From assembly GCF_018141525.1 (NCBI RefSeq), contig NZ_CP064655.1:744001-808000 (forward strand): a stretch of 64,000 nucleotides of DNA, in the 5' to 3' direction. Every line of letters begins with the position of its first letter. Position 1 is the first letter of the stretch. Shown one piece after another: positions 33,793-42,847 of the stretch. A program made the position numbers and the translations under genes. The notes below the pieces were generated by a model, which had not been told where the DNA came from, made no database searches, and worked only from the letters and a program-made list of their open reading frames with translations. This DNA is from Miltoncostaea marina (GTDB taxonomy: Bacteria; Actinomycetota; Thermoleophilia; Miltoncostaeales; Miltoncostaeaceae).

Positions 33793-35778
33793 TCAGTAAC
33801 TGTGCGGTGTGTGGATCCGCGCGCGGGCGCCCCGGGGCGGCGCGCCGCAGGCCCGCCGCACGACCGCCCGGCGCGTCGCGACCGCGACGCCGGCGGGGCC
33901 GCGGACCGTCAGCCGCACCACCACCCGCCCGCACGGCAGGGCCCGCCGCGGCCGCAGCGCCGTGACCCGGCGCCGGCCCGCGGCCGCCCACCCGCCGGCG
34001 CGCGCGACCACCGCCCGGGCGCCCGCCCGGCGGGCCTCGACGCGGTACCGCAGGCGGCCCTCGCCGGCCCGCCCGGCGCGCCAGGCCACGCGCAGGCACG
34101 GCGCGCGCCGGGGCCCGCAGGCGGTCGCCCCCACGGCGAGCAGGCGCGCGCGGGGCCGGGCCGGCCGCGGGGCGGGTGGCGCGGCGGTGGGCGGGCCCGC
34201 GCCGGTGAACGGGCCCGCGGTGCGGGTGGCGCAGTTGCGGTTCGCGTCGCAGGCCGTCGCACGGAACCAGAGCGGCTGCGCCGGGCTCGCCTCGTAGCGG
34301 CCGTCGAGGGGCGCCGCGCCGCCCGTCGGGAGCGCCGCGAAGGCGGCGCCGTCGCGCGACCAACCCACCTCCAGCGCCACGCCGCCGGCGGTCTCGCGGC
34401 CGGGTGCCGAGGCGTCGTCGGCCGCCGCCCGCACCCGGACGGCGCCGGGCGACTCCTCGGCCGTGAACCGCAGCGCGGGCGCCGTGAGGTCGTAGCGCCG
34501 CGCGAGCTCCACCGCGGCCGTCACGTCGAGCACCCCGGCGCCGGTGCGCTCGTCCCAGCCGCCGCCGGCCGCCGGCCGCGCGGAGCGGCGGATGACGTGG
34601 GCGACCTGGTCGGCGCGCAGCCCCGGCTCCGCCTGGCGCACCAGCGCCGCGGCCCCGGCGACGAGCGGCGCCGAGAAGCTCGTGCCCTCGCCGTAGGCGT
34701 AGCGGCCGCGCCCGTGGAGCGGCCCCTCGAACGTCCGGTCGCACGGCCCGCCGGCCCACAGCGCGGCGGTCGCGGGGATGGCGGAGTAGACGCCCTCCGT
34801 GCACGGCCCCGCGCCGGCGCCCGGGGCGGCCACCGACACCGTGGGGCCGTGCGTGGAGAAGGGCGCCGGCCTGCCGAGCGGGTCCGTGGCGGCCACGCTC
34901 AGCCCGCTGCTCCAGCCGCCCTCGTGCCCGCCGAGGGCGGCCGCCGGGTACTCGGGCGCGTTGCCGTCGAGCGCGCCGTTGCCGGCCGAGGCGACCACCA
35001 GCACGTCGCGGCCCGCGGCGTAGTCCAGCGCGTCGCGCTCCACCTGCGACAGCCGGGGGCCGCCGATGCTCACGTTCACCACCCGGGCGCCCAGGTCGAC
35101 GGCCGCCACGATGCCGGCCGCCAGGTCGGCGCTCGTCACGCCCGGGCCCGTCGACACGCGCACCGGCACGACCGGCGTGGCGCCGGCCACGCCGCGTCCT
35201 CCTGCGCCGTTGCCGTCGGCGGCGGCGATCAGCGCGGCGACGAAGGTGCCGTGGCCGACGAGGTCCTCGACCGAGCCGGCCCCGAGCACGTCGCGGCCCG
35301 GACGCACCCGGCCGGCCAGGTCGGGGTGGCCGGCGTCCACGCCCGAGTCGACCACGGCGACGGGCACGTCCGGCGCGCCGCCGCCCACCGCGGACAGGCC
35401 GCCGGCGGCGTTCACGGCGTCGAAGGCCCAGTCGAAGGCGCGGCCCGTGGCCGGGTCGATCGCCTGGGCCGGCTCGCCGTGCAGGCGCCGCTCCAGGCGG
35501 CGCTCCACGTAGTCCACCCCGCCGGCGTCCTCCAGGGCGGCGGCGACCGCGGCGCGGTCGCCGCCTGCCACGACGAGGGCGCCGAGCGGGCGGATGCGCT
35601 CCACCCGGGCGCCGGCCGCCCGCAGCTCGTGCGCGACGGCCGCCGCCGGCGCGCCGGCCTCCAGCCCGACCACCCACGACACGGGGCCGGCGGGCGGCGG
35701 CGTCGCGGCCGGGGCGGGCGTCGCCCCCGCCCCCGCGAGGGCGGCGAGGGCGAGCGCGGTGGCGGCGAGCCGGCCCAC
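33793..35778 (-). CDS. secreted subtilisin-like serine protease
   Basis: 661 residues with a signal peptide (RLAATALALAALAGAGATPA). The S8 triad is AVVDSGVD (D144), VGHGTFVA (H176) and GEGTSFSAP (S367). An inhibitor-like propeptide lies before it, and an Ig/Fn3-like, Arg- and Cys-containing domain follows (about 425-650). GTG 35778 is taken as start; CTG 35790, which overlaps the upstream stop, is an alternative. It is probably exported with the neighbouring 35787 protein. Confidence 0.9.
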   Translation of the reverse strand: MGRLAATALALAALAGAGATPAPAATPPPAGPVSWVVGLEAGAPAAAVAHELRAAGARVERIRPLGALVVAGGDRAAVAAALEDAGGVDYVERRLERRLHGEPAQAIDPATGRAFDWAFDAVNAAGGLSAVGGGAPDVPVAVVDSGVDAGHPDLAGRVRPGRDVLGAGSVEDLVGHGTFVAALIAAADGNGAGGRGVAGATPVVPVRVSTGPGVTSADLAAGIVAAVDLGARVVNVSIGGPRLSQVERDALDYAAGRDVLVVASAGNGALDGNAPEYPAAALGGHEGGWSSGLSVAATDPLGRPAPFSTHGPTVSVAAPGAGAGPCTEGVYSAIPATAALWAGGPCDRTFEGPLHGRGRYAYGEGTSFSAPLVAGAAALVRQAEPGLRADQVAHVIRRSARPAAGGGWDERTGAGVLDVTAAVELARRYDLTAPALRFTAEESPGAVRVRAAADDASAPGRETAGGVALEVGWSRDGAAFAALPTGGAAPLDGRYEASPAQPLWFRATACDANRNCATRTAGPFTGAGPPTAAPPAPRPARPRARLLAVGATACGPRRAPCLRVAWRAGRAGEGRLRYRVEARRAGARAVVARAGGWAAAGRRRVTALRPRRALPCGRVVVRLTVRGPAGVAVATRRAVVRRACGAPPRGARARIHTPHSY

Positions 35779-35786
35779 CGCGGCGC

Positions 35787-36878
35787 TCAGGCGCGCAGGC
35801 TGCGCGAGCGGGTGAGCGTGCGGGACGCGTCGCGGACGGTCAGCGTGGCCGTGACCCTCGCGCCGGCCCAGGCCCGGGGCACGCGCACGGTGCGCGTCAC
35901 GACCCGCGTGCCGGCGGCGCCGGCGCCGCGGACGGTGCGGGTGGCGGTGCGCCCGTCGGCGCGCGCCCGCAGCCGCAGCGTCCACACCACCCGGCCCGCG
36001 CCGCGCGCCCAGCCGATGCGCGCCCGGATCGCGCCGCCGCGCCGGGTGAGGGCGAAGCTGCGCACCACCAGCGGCTGCGCCGCCGGGGGCCGGACCGCCC
36101 CCGTCCCCGCCGCCGCCGGCGCGGGGCCCGCCGCCGGCGGCGCGGCGACCGGCGCCGCGGCGGGCGGCGCGGCCGCGCCGGCGGTGAAGGCGAACGGCGC
36201 GAGCCCCGGCTCGGGGGCGAAGTCGAAGTAGTCGTCGTAGTAGCCCTGGTAGATCGACCCGAAGTGCAGGGTCGTCGGCGTCCCGGGGAGGACGCCGAGC
36301 TCGCCCGCCGCCATCGACCAGACGACGTCGGTGGCGCCCGAGGGGAGGCCGATCAGGGAGCCTGACGAGACGGGCTGCCAGTCGACGCCGCTCCAGCGCG
36401 TCGCGCCGACGGCGTCGGTGCCGGTCTGGCCGATGATCGAGACGGCGACGTCGGCGCCGTCGAACGTGGGCGAGCCCGTCGCCGGGTTCCCGTCCGCGTT
36501 GACGAACGTGGTGACGGCGTCGCCCTCGACGAGCGCGTTCGTGTCCAGCCCGATCGCCACCGTGTAGCGGCCGTCGTCGCTCGTGAACGGCATCATCGTC
36601 GTCAGGTCAGGCGCGAGCAGGCTGTCGCCGAGGGCGTCGCCGAACACGGCGCTCGCCGTGACCGCCCTCAGTCGTCCGCCCGACGGCCGCGGCAGCGGCC
36701 GCGCCGTGGCCTGGGGGACCGGCACGGCGGCCTCGACGGCGTCCGCCATCGAGGCGCGGGCGTCCGCCGCGTCGTCCGCCAGCGCGGGGGGCGCGGCGGC
36801 CCCCGCCGCCATCGCGGCGCCCGCGCAGCACAGCAGTGCGGCGCGCCGCGCGGCGCGCCTCGTCCTCTCCGACCTCAT
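35787..36878 (-). CDS. secreted protein of unknown function, paired with the subtilase
   Basis: 363 residues. A signal peptide is clear (RRAARRAALLCCAGAAMAAG, then ALADD). A central beta-rich domain (DDGRYTVAIGLDTNALVEGD, VNADGNPATGSP) is followed by a Pro/Ala linker and a C-terminal Arg/Thr-rich domain similar in style to the protease tail. GGAG lies eight bases before ATG 36878. It is followed within nine bases by the protease gene, so co-expression is likely; it may be a substrate, an anchor or an unrelated surface protein. Confidence 0.7.
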   Translation of the reverse strand: MRSERTRRAARRAALLCCAGAAMAAGAAAPPALADDAADARASMADAVEAAVPVPQATARPLPRPSGGRLRAVTASAVFGDALGDSLLAPDLTTMMPFTSDDGRYTVAIGLDTNALVEGDAVTTFVNADGNPATGSPTFDGADVAVSIIGQTGTDAVGATRWSGVDWQPVSSGSLIGLPSGATDVVWSMAAGELGVLPGTPTTLHFGSIYQGYYDDYFDFAPEPGLAPFAFTAGAAAPPAAAPVAAPPAAGPAPAAAGTGAVRPPAAQPLVVRSFALTRRGGAIRARIGWARGAGRVVWTLRLRARADGRTATRTVRGAGAAGTRVVTRTVRVPRAWAGARVTATLTVRDASRTLTRSRSLRA

Positions 36879-37047
36879 CGCGACATCTCCATCCCTGGTG
36901 GCCGCCGGGGGCTCGTCCCCCGGGACCTCGGTCGCACCAGGATCCGCCCCGGGCGCCCGGCCGGTCATCGGCCGTTCGGATGGTCGGGGGGTGGACGGCC
37001 GGGCGGGACGGCTGCGGGGAACCCGCAGGCGGCCGCGGGGCCGACCC
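36879..37047. other. intergenic stretch with two small hairpins
   Basis: Two hairpins are visible: 36905-36923 (stem CCGGGGG) just upstream of the secreted-protein gene and 37012-37028 (stem CTGCGGG, GAA loop) after the prenyl synthase stop. The second might be a weak terminator of the prenyl synthase; neither has a T-run. No gene is seen. Confidence 0.4.
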
Positions 37048-37941
37048 CTAGTGCTGGCGCGCGAAGGTGAGGTCGGCGATGCCCACCAGGTCGTCGGCCG
37101 GTCCCGGCAGGGCGCCGAGGGCCCGGAGCGTGCGCTCGTGGGTCTCGGCGGCCAGCCGCCGCGCCCCGGCCAGGCCGTACGCGCTCACGTACGTCACCTT
37201 GCCGCGCTTGGCGTCGCCGCCCACGGCCTTGCCGAGGCGCTCCTCGGAGCCCTCGACGTCGAGGATGTCGTCGACGATCTGGAACAGCAGCCCCAGCTCG
37301 CGGGCGAACGTGCGCAGCGCGGCGTCGACGGCCGGCCCGGGCCGCGCCAGGACGAGGGCGCAGTGGACCGCGCAGGCCATCAGGCGGCCGGTCTTCAGCG
37401 CGTGCACCCGGCGCAGCGCCGTGCCGGAGGCGGCGCCCGCGTCCTGCAGGTCGAGGAACTGGCCGCCCACCATGCCGCCGACCCCGGTGGCGCGGCTCAG
37501 CTCGAGCAGGATCCCCACCTGCGCCGCCGGCCCGCCGTCCTGGCGCTCGGCCACCAGCCGGACGGCCTCGGCGAAGAGCGCGTCGCCGGCCAGGATCGCG
37601 GTGTCCTCGCCGAACAGCTTGTGGCAGGTCGGCCGCCCGCGGCGCAGGTCGTCGTCGTCCATCGCCGGCAGGTCGTCGTGGATCAGCGAGTAGGTGTGGA
37701 CGAGCTCGAGCGCGGCGGCCGCCGGCAGCAGCCGCTCGGCGGGCTCGCCCAGCGCCTCGCAGGTGGCGAGCGCCAGCACGGGGCGGATCCGCTTGCCCCC
37801 GGCCAGCAGGGAGTGGCGCATGGCCTTGACGAGCCCCTCGGTGCCCGCCATCTCCTCGCGCTCGAGGGGGTCGGTGGCCGCGAAGTCGAGGCCCTGGAGG
37901 TACTCCTCGACGAGCGTGCGCAGGTGCTCTGGGTAGGGCGT
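37048..37941 (-). CDS. polyprenyl (farnesyl/geranylgeranyl) diphosphate synthase
   Basis: 297 residues, IspA/IdsA family. The first Asp-rich motif is LIHDDLPAMDDDDLRRG and the second is QIVDDILDVEG; GGKRIRPVLALA binds pyrophosphate. The short residues before the first motif suggest a C15-C20 product. Farnesyl diphosphate is the substrate of HpnC/D nearby. No normal start codon fits. ACG 37941 lies five bases after GGAGG and gives the expected N-terminus (TPYPEHLRTLVEEYL); CTG 37923 is the alternative. Confidence 0.88.
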   Translation of the reverse strand, partial: TPYPEHLRTLVEEYLQGLDFAATDPLEREEMAGTEGLVKAMRHSLLAGGKRIRPVLALATCEALGEPAERLLPAAAALELVHTYSLIHDDLPAMDDDDLRRGRPTCHKLFGEDTAILAGDALFAEAVRLVAERQDGGPAAQVGILLELSRATGVGGMVGGQFLDLQDAGAASGTALRRVHALKTGRLMACAVHCALVLARPGPAVDAALRTFARELGLLFQIVDDILDVEGSEERLGKAVGGDAKRGKVTYVSAYGLAGARRLAAETHERTLRALGALPGPADDLVGIADLTFARQH

Positions 37942-38001
37942 GGAAACCTCCGGTGGGGACGCCGCGGCGCAGCCTAGTGGGTGTAGCGTCGGGTGGAGGG
38001 C

Positions 38002-39021
38002 ATGCGAACACTGATGCTGCACGGCGCGGGGGACCTGCGCCTGGAGGAGGTCCCCGACCCGCGCCCCGGGCCCGGCGAGGTCGTCGTGGCCGTGGAGGCC
38101 GCGCTGACCTGCGCGACCGACGCGAAGATGCTCGCCGCGGGGGCCCACCCCGCGCTCGGGCCGCTGCCGGCGCCGCTCGGGCACGAGGTGGCCGGCGCGG
38201 TCGCCGAGGTGGGCGTGGGCGTGCGCGGGCTGCGCGAGGGCGACCGCGTGATCGTGGGCAACTCGGCCGGCTGCGGGCGCTGCCCGGACTGCGCCGCCGG
38301 GCGGCCCAACCTGTGCGCCGGGATCGTGTTCCTGACCGGCGCCTTCGCCGACCGCCTGCGGGTGCCGGCGCCGATCGTCGAGCGCAACGTGCACCCGATC
38401 CCGGCCGGCATGCCGCCGGAGGTGGCGGCGATGGCCGAGCCGTTCGCCTGCGCCGTGCACACGGCCGCGCGGTGCGGGGCCGTCGAGGGGCGGCAGGTGC
38501 TCGTGCTCGGCGGCGGCGTGCAGGGCCAGCTGCTGACGCGCCTGCTCGCCGCGGCGGGCGCGGCGGTGCACGTGGCCGACCCGCACGCCGACCGCCGCGA
38601 GCGCGCGCTGCGCATGGGCGCGGCGGGCGCGCACGCGGTGCCGCGCGATCCCGCCGGCGTCGCGGCGCTGCGGGCGGCGCTCGGCGACGGGCGCGGCGCG
38701 GGGCTGGTGGTCGAGGCCGTCGGCCGCCCCCAGGCCTGGCAGGCGGCGGTCGCCCTGGCGCGCCCGGGCGGCGAGGTGGTGCTGCACGGCGGCTGCCCGG
38801 CCGGCTCGGTCGTCGAGCTGCCGACCGGCCCGCTGCACTACTCGGAGATCACGATCCGCGGGTCGTTCCACCACACGCCCGACGCGTTCCGCGCGGCGCT
38901 CGGCCACCTGTCACGCGACCCGGCGCCCGCCCGCGAGCTGCTGCGCGGGCCCATCGGCCTCGATGGCGTCGCGGAGGCGCTCACGGCCGCACGGGGCGAG
39001 AAGCACCCCGTGCGGCCGTAG
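38002..39021 (+). CDS. zinc-dependent medium-chain alcohol dehydrogenase
   Basis: 339 residues. Catalytic zinc ligands lie in TCATD (Cys) and GHEVAG (His-Glu); the structural zinc site is CGRCPDCAAGRPNLC. The NAD loop is VLVLGGGVQGQLLTRLLAAAG. This matches threonine/sorbitol dehydrogenase-like members; the substrate is unknown. TAGCGT (37984-37989) is a likely -10 box, close to the start; GTG 37993 in the same frame is possible. It is divergent from the prenyl synthase. Confidence 0.9.
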   Translation: MRTLMLHGAGDLRLEEVPDPRPGPGEVVVAVEAALTCATDAKMLAAGAHPALGPLPAPLGHEVAGAVAEVGVGVRGLREGDRVIVGNSAGCGRCPDCAAGRPNLCAGIVFLTGAFADRLRVPAPIVERNVHPIPAGMPPEVAAMAEPFACAVHTAARCGAVEGRQVLVLGGGVQGQLLTRLLAAAGAAVHVADPHADRRERALRMGAAGAHAVPRDPAGVAALRAALGDGRGAGLVVEAVGRPQAWQAAVALARPGGEVVLHGGCPAGSVVELPTGPLHYSEITIRGSFHHTPDAFRAALGHLSRDPAPARELLRGPIGLDGVAEALTAARGEKHPVRP

Positions 39022-39027
39022 CGTGAA

Positions 39028-39432
39028 TCACATCTTGTCGAGCAGGTTCTTCAACTTGCCGAACTGCTCCGACTGCGAACGCAGCGTCGCGAGCTCCTTC
39101 TCCTGGGCGCGCACCACGCCCGCGAGCTCCTGCAGGGCGTCCATCGCCTTGGCGAGGGCCGCCGACGCGTCGCCGGACTGGGTCGCCCCCCGGCCCGCGC
39201 CGCGGCGCCCGCGGCTCCCGCGCGGCGCGCGCGGTTGCAGGGCGGCGCCGCGCTGGCGGGCCACCCGGTAGTAGTTGGCGGCGACGGTGCCGGCGCGCCG
39301 CCCCGTCTGCTCGGAGAGTCGCTGGAACGCGTTCGTGCGGCTGAGGCCCTCGTCCTTCATGAGCTGCTCGACCTGCTCGAAGATCTCGTTGCCGATGCTT
39401 CCGCGACGCCCGCCGTCCCCTGCTTCGTCCAC
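39028..39432 (-). CDS. predicted DNA-binding protein with coiled-coil tail
   Basis: 134 residues. The first 60 form helices like a DNA-binding domain (EQLMKDEGLSRTNAFQRLSE, then RRAGTVAANYYRVARQRG), then a basic Gly/Arg linker, then a heptad-like tail (ALQELAGVVRAQEKELATLR). GGAGG lies four bases before the GTG. It may be a nucleoid or regulatory protein; family not recognised. The upstream 39433-39528 gap is visibly less GC-rich and carries possible -10 boxes (CATACT, TACAAA). Confidence 0.7.
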   Translation of the reverse strand: MDEAGDGGRRGSIGNEIFEQVEQLMKDEGLSRTNAFQRLSEQTGRRAGTVAANYYRVARQRGAALQPRAPRGSRGRRGAGRGATQSGDASAALAKAMDALQELAGVVRAQEKELATLRSQSEQFGKLKNLLDKM

Positions 39433-39528
39433 GTGACCTCCACCGATTTGTACATGTCGGGCGGAGTATGCACCGCGGTCACACGAGGAGAAACATCGAC
39501 ACGCAATTCACATGGAGGGCGGTGTGAA

Positions 39529-40740
39529 CTACACGTCGGGGTGATCCCCGGGCTCGACGCCGAACAGCACCATCGTGGCGGTGAAGCCGTGCAGGAAGCT
39601 GCGCCCGCCGACGGGCCCGATCTCGCCGTTGCAGAACAGCCCGGCGACGGGCACGGGCCCCAGCTCCGCGGCGATCGCCGACGCGTCGTGGTCGGGCTCC
39701 GCGAACATGTTGCTGCCGCGGCCGTTGCACGTGAACAGGATGGCGCCGCCCGGCTCGGCGTCGCCGAGCTCGGCCCGCGCGCGCCGCAGGGCCAGGCGCA
39801 GGTCCTCGTCGGCGGAGTCCGCGTCGCGCACGTGGAAGCGCATCGTCTGGCCCACGCGCACGCCCTGGCCGACCATCAGCGCGCCGCTCTCGCGGTCGCC
39901 CCCGTGGATGGGCCGCACCAGGAAGTCGCCGCGCTCGTACTCGGGCCGGTTCTCGTCGATGACGACGCCGGTCAGCAGGCCGTTGAGGGCGAGGTCGCGC
40001 TCCCGCGGCTCGAGCGCCTCGATCACCTCCTGCAGCTTCTGCAGCGCGGGCCGGCCGGCGAGCTCGTGCACTGCCGCGCCCTCGGCCGCGGTCACCGTCA
40101 TCTCCGGCCCCACCGGCCGGCAGCCCTGGCTGACGACGGTCCGCAGGTGCGCCCCGCGCAGGGCCACGGCCACCGCGCCCTCCTCGAGCACGTCCCGGCC
40201 CGCGAAGAGCCGGTGGTCGCCCTGGCGCCGGGCGCCCGAGACCAGGCCGCCCACCACCACCGGGGCGCCGGGCTCCTGGTTGAGCTCGTCGAGCAGGCCG
40301 TCCGCCGGGAAGGTGAACGGGTCGGCCAGCATGACGACGGGGCCGATGTTGCCGGCGGGCGCGTCGGCGACGGCGTCCGGCCAGCCCAGCACGCCGAGCC
40401 CCTCGCCGAGCGGGCGCGCGACCAGCCGGAAGGGGATCACCTCGATGCCGGGCAGGCGCGCCGCCCACACCGCCAGCCCGCTGCCGCCCTCCACCTCGCG
40501 CCCCTCGGCGACCACGGCCTCGGCCATCCCGCCGATGAGGTGCTCGGGGGCGAGCTCGCCGTGGACCGCCTCGAGCAGCGCGTCGCCGTCGTCGCAGAGG
40601 TCCGGCGAGGCGAACACCACGACGAGGGTCGGCGCCCCGGGGCCCAGCCCGGCCCGCGCCGCCGCGCACGCCTCGGCGGCCGCCGCCCGGGCGTCCGCCG
40701 ACCGCGACAGGCCGGCGCCGAATGTCGCGCGCGCTCCCAC
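39529..40740 (-). CDS. FIST-domain sensory protein
   Basis: 403 residues covering the FIST N and C domains: FASPDLCDDGDALLEAVHGE and HLIGGMAEAVV at the start, VVSQGCRPVGPEMTVTAAEG in the middle, and ILFTCNGRGSNMFAEPDHD with AGLFCNGEIGPVGGRSFLHG at the end. FIST domains are thought to bind small ligands such as amino acids, usually linked to kinases or cyclases; here it stands alone. CATCAT ends seven bases before the GTG, so the message looks leaderless. Confidence 0.92.
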   Translation of the reverse strand: MGARATFGAGLSRSADARAAAAEACAAARAGLGPGAPTLVVVFASPDLCDDGDALLEAVHGELAPEHLIGGMAEAVVAEGREVEGGSGLAVWAARLPGIEVIPFRLVARPLGEGLGVLGWPDAVADAPAGNIGPVVMLADPFTFPADGLLDELNQEPGAPVVVGGLVSGARRQGDHRLFAGRDVLEEGAVAVALRGAHLRTVVSQGCRPVGPEMTVTAAEGAAVHELAGRPALQKLQEVIEALEPRERDLALNGLLTGVVIDENRPEYERGDFLVRPIHGGDRESGALMVGQGVRVGQTMRFHVRDADSADEDLRLALRRARAELGDAEPGGAILFTCNGRGSNMFAEPDHDASAIAAELGPVPVAGLFCNGEIGPVGGRSFLHGFTATMVLFGVEPGDHPDV

Positions 40741-40782
40741 GCCGACGATGATGGCGCACCGGCCCGGCCCGCGCCCGTCTTC

Positions 40783-41058
40783 TCAGGCGGGCGCGTCGCC
40801 GATCGGCTCGTAGGGGTCGAGCAGCGCCCGGGCCTCGAGCTCGCGGTCGGCGGGCACGAGCAGCTCGCGCGGTCCGCCGGCGAGCATGTCCGGCACGTCC
40901 ATCGTCGTGCGGCGCACCAGCACGGGGATGTCCAGCTCGGCGAGCAGGCCGGCGAGCATCTCGGCCTCCGGCTGGTGGCGGGCGAAACCCACGCGCACCC
41001 AGCGCGCGGGCTCCGGTCGGCGCGGGCCCCGGCGGAGCAGCCCCACGGCCCGCCTCAC
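40783..41058 (-). CDS. DUF2007-like putative signal-transducing protein
   Basis: 91 residues. The core RVGFARHQPEAEMLAGLLAE and IPVLVRRTTMDVPDMLAGGP, ending in ALLDPYEP, matches the small ferredoxin-fold DUF2007 family seen next to rhomboids and transporters. The GTG overlaps the rhomboid stop (GTGA), so it is co-translated with it and may regulate it; this is inference. Confidence 0.72.
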   Translation of the reverse strand: MRRAVGLLRRGPRRPEPARWVRVGFARHQPEAEMLAGLLAELDIPVLVRRTTMDVPDMLAGGPRELLVPADRELEARALLDPYEPIGDAPA

Positions 41059-41795
41059 CAGCGCGGCACGGAGAGCGGCGCCGCGGGCGGCGGCGGCTCC
41101 TCGCGGCCGAGCAGGAAGGGCCGGATCAGCACCGCGCCGGCCACGAAGCCGCCGATGTGCGCGAGGTAGGCCACGCCGCCGCCGTTCGAGGTGGCGGCGT
41201 CGCCCAGGTAGAGGAACTGGGTCGCGAAGTAGATCCCGAGCCAGATCCAGGCGGGCAGCTTGAACGGCAGGAAGACCAGCGGCAGCACCACCGTCCAGAT
41301 GCGCACGCGCGGCCACAGCACGAGGTAGGCGCCGAGCACCCCCGAGATGGCGCCCGACGCCCCGATCAGGGGGATCGTCGAGCCCGGGTCGGAGGCCGAC
41401 TGCGCGAGGCCGGCGGCCGCCCCGCAGAGGAGGAAGAACGGCACGAAGCGCAACCGCCCCAGGCGATCCTCGACGTTGTTGCCGAAGACCCACAGGAACA
41501 GCATGTTGAAGATCAGGTGGAGGGCGTCCGCGTGCAGGAACTGGCTGGTGACCAGGCCCGTCCAGCGGTCCTGCCGCTGGTTCAGCGCCAGGCAGGCGTC
41601 GTCGGGGCGCTGGGGGCCGTCGATCACGTGCTCGGCGATGAGGCCGTACTCGCAGATGAACGCCTGGCGGCCCCCCAGCGAGCCGTCGTCGGGCTTCGCC
41701 GACTGGTACGCGAAGACGAGTGTCGCGATGACGATCAGCGCGATCGTCAGGTAGGCCGGACGCCGGGTGGGGTTGACGTCCTTGAGCGGGATCAC
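41055..41795 (-). CDS. rhomboid-family intramembrane serine protease
   Basis: 246 residues, six membrane helices. The oxyanion pair HLIFN (93-97) precedes the catalytic serine in IGASGAISG (S147), and the catalytic histidine is in YLAHIGGF (H213). These are the signatures of active rhomboids, which cleave membrane proteins. It starts at GTG 13 bases after the ornithine carbamoyltransferase stop. Confidence 0.94.
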   Translation of the reverse strand: MIPLKDVNPTRRPAYLTIALIVIATLVFAYQSAKPDDGSLGGRQAFICEYGLIAEHVIDGPQRPDDACLALNQRQDRWTGLVTSQFLHADALHLIFNMLFLWVFGNNVEDRLGRLRFVPFFLLCGAAAGLAQSASDPGSTIPLIGASGAISGVLGAYLVLWPRVRIWTVVLPLVFLPFKLPAWIWLGIYFATQFLYLGDAATSNGGGVAYLAHIGGFVAGAVLIRPFLLGREEPPPPAAPLSVPRW

Positions 41796-41808
41796 CCGGG
41801 GCCGGGCC

Positions 41809-42771
41809 TCACCGGGGCGGGGGAAGGATGTGCGCCAGCAGGGCCGCCTGGGCGTGCATCCGGTTCTCGGCCTGGTCCCAGACGGCCGAGCGCGGTCCGT
41901 GCAGGACCTCGTACGTGATCTCGTCGCCGGCGTGGGCCGGCAGGCAGTGGAGGGCGACCGCGTCGGGCGCCGCCGCGTCCATCAGGGCGTCGTCGATGCG
42001 GTACGGCGCGAACACGGCCCGCCGCTCCCCCTCCGAGCCCTCGTCGCCCATCGACACCCACGTGTCGGTGTAGAGCGCCCGCGCACCGGCGACGGCCTCG
42101 CGCGGGTCCTCCACCACCCGGGCCGCGCCGCCGCGCTCGCGGGCGACCGCGTCGGCCCAGGCGACGGTCTCCGGGTCGGGCGCGAACCCCGGCGGGCAGG
42201 CCGCCGTCACCCGCATGCCGGTCAGCGCGCCGACGATCATCAGCGACACGCACACGTTGTTGCCGTCGCCGAGGTAGGTCACCGGCAGGCCGGCGAGGTC
42301 GCCGAAGCGCTCGAGCAGGGTCTGCGCGTCGGCGAGCGCCTGGCAGGGGTGGTGCTCGTAGGTGAGGCCGTTGACGACGGGCACGCCGGCGTGGCGGTCG
42401 AGCTCCTCGAGGGTGGCGTGGGGCCCCGTGCGCAGCACGACCGCGTCGACCATCCGGCCGAGCACCTTGGCGGTGTCCTCGACGGTCTCGCCGCGGCCCA
42501 GCTGCAGGTCCGACGACGACAGCACCATGCTGGTGCCGCCGAGGCGGGCGATGCCGCTCGCGAACGAGACGCGCGTGCGGGTGGACGGGCGCTCGAAGAT
42601 GAGGGCGACCACCCGGCCGGCGAGCATCGGCGGCCAGCCGGCGTCGCGCGTCGCGCGCAGGCGCATCGCGAGCTCGAGCACCGCCCGGATCGCGTCCGGC
42701 GGGTGGTTCCGCATCGTCAACAACGAGCGGCCGGGCATGGCCGGATGCGGCGTGAACGGCGCTGGGGTCAC
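41809..42771 (-). CDS. argF: ornithine carbamoyltransferase (or close relative)
   Basis: 320 residues. The carbamoyl phosphate site is FERPSTRTRVSFASG; HHPCQALADAQTLLERFGDL and HCLPAHAGDEI (HCLP) are the ornithine-binding signatures, and VTYLGDGNNVCVSL the hinge. It makes citrulline in arginine synthesis. TAGACT (42778-42783) ends exactly six bases before the GTG. No other arginine gene is nearby. Confidence 0.9.
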   Translation of the reverse strand: MTPAPFTPHPAMPGRSLLTMRNHPPDAIRAVLELAMRLRATRDAGWPPMLAGRVVALIFERPSTRTRVSFASGIARLGGTSMVLSSSDLQLGRGETVEDTAKVLGRMVDAVVLRTGPHATLEELDRHAGVPVVNGLTYEHHPCQALADAQTLLERFGDLAGLPVTYLGDGNNVCVSLMIVGALTGMRVTAACPPGFAPDPETVAWADAVARERGGAARVVEDPREAVAGARALYTDTWVSMGDEGSEGERRAVFAPYRIDDALMDAAAPDAVALHCLPAHAGDEITYEVLHGPRSAVWDQAENRMHAQAALLAHILPPPR

Positions 42772-42847
42772 CGCGGGAGTCTATCCGCCGGCGATCCGTC
42801 CGACCCCGCCATTAGGGTCGCCGCCGTCCTCCACGGAAGGCCGTCAG

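Noticed and set aside
32782-36231. A 1149-residue open frame on the plus strand
   Set aside because: It runs opposite the hpnH, protease and secreted-protein genes, has shadow-like composition and no domain.
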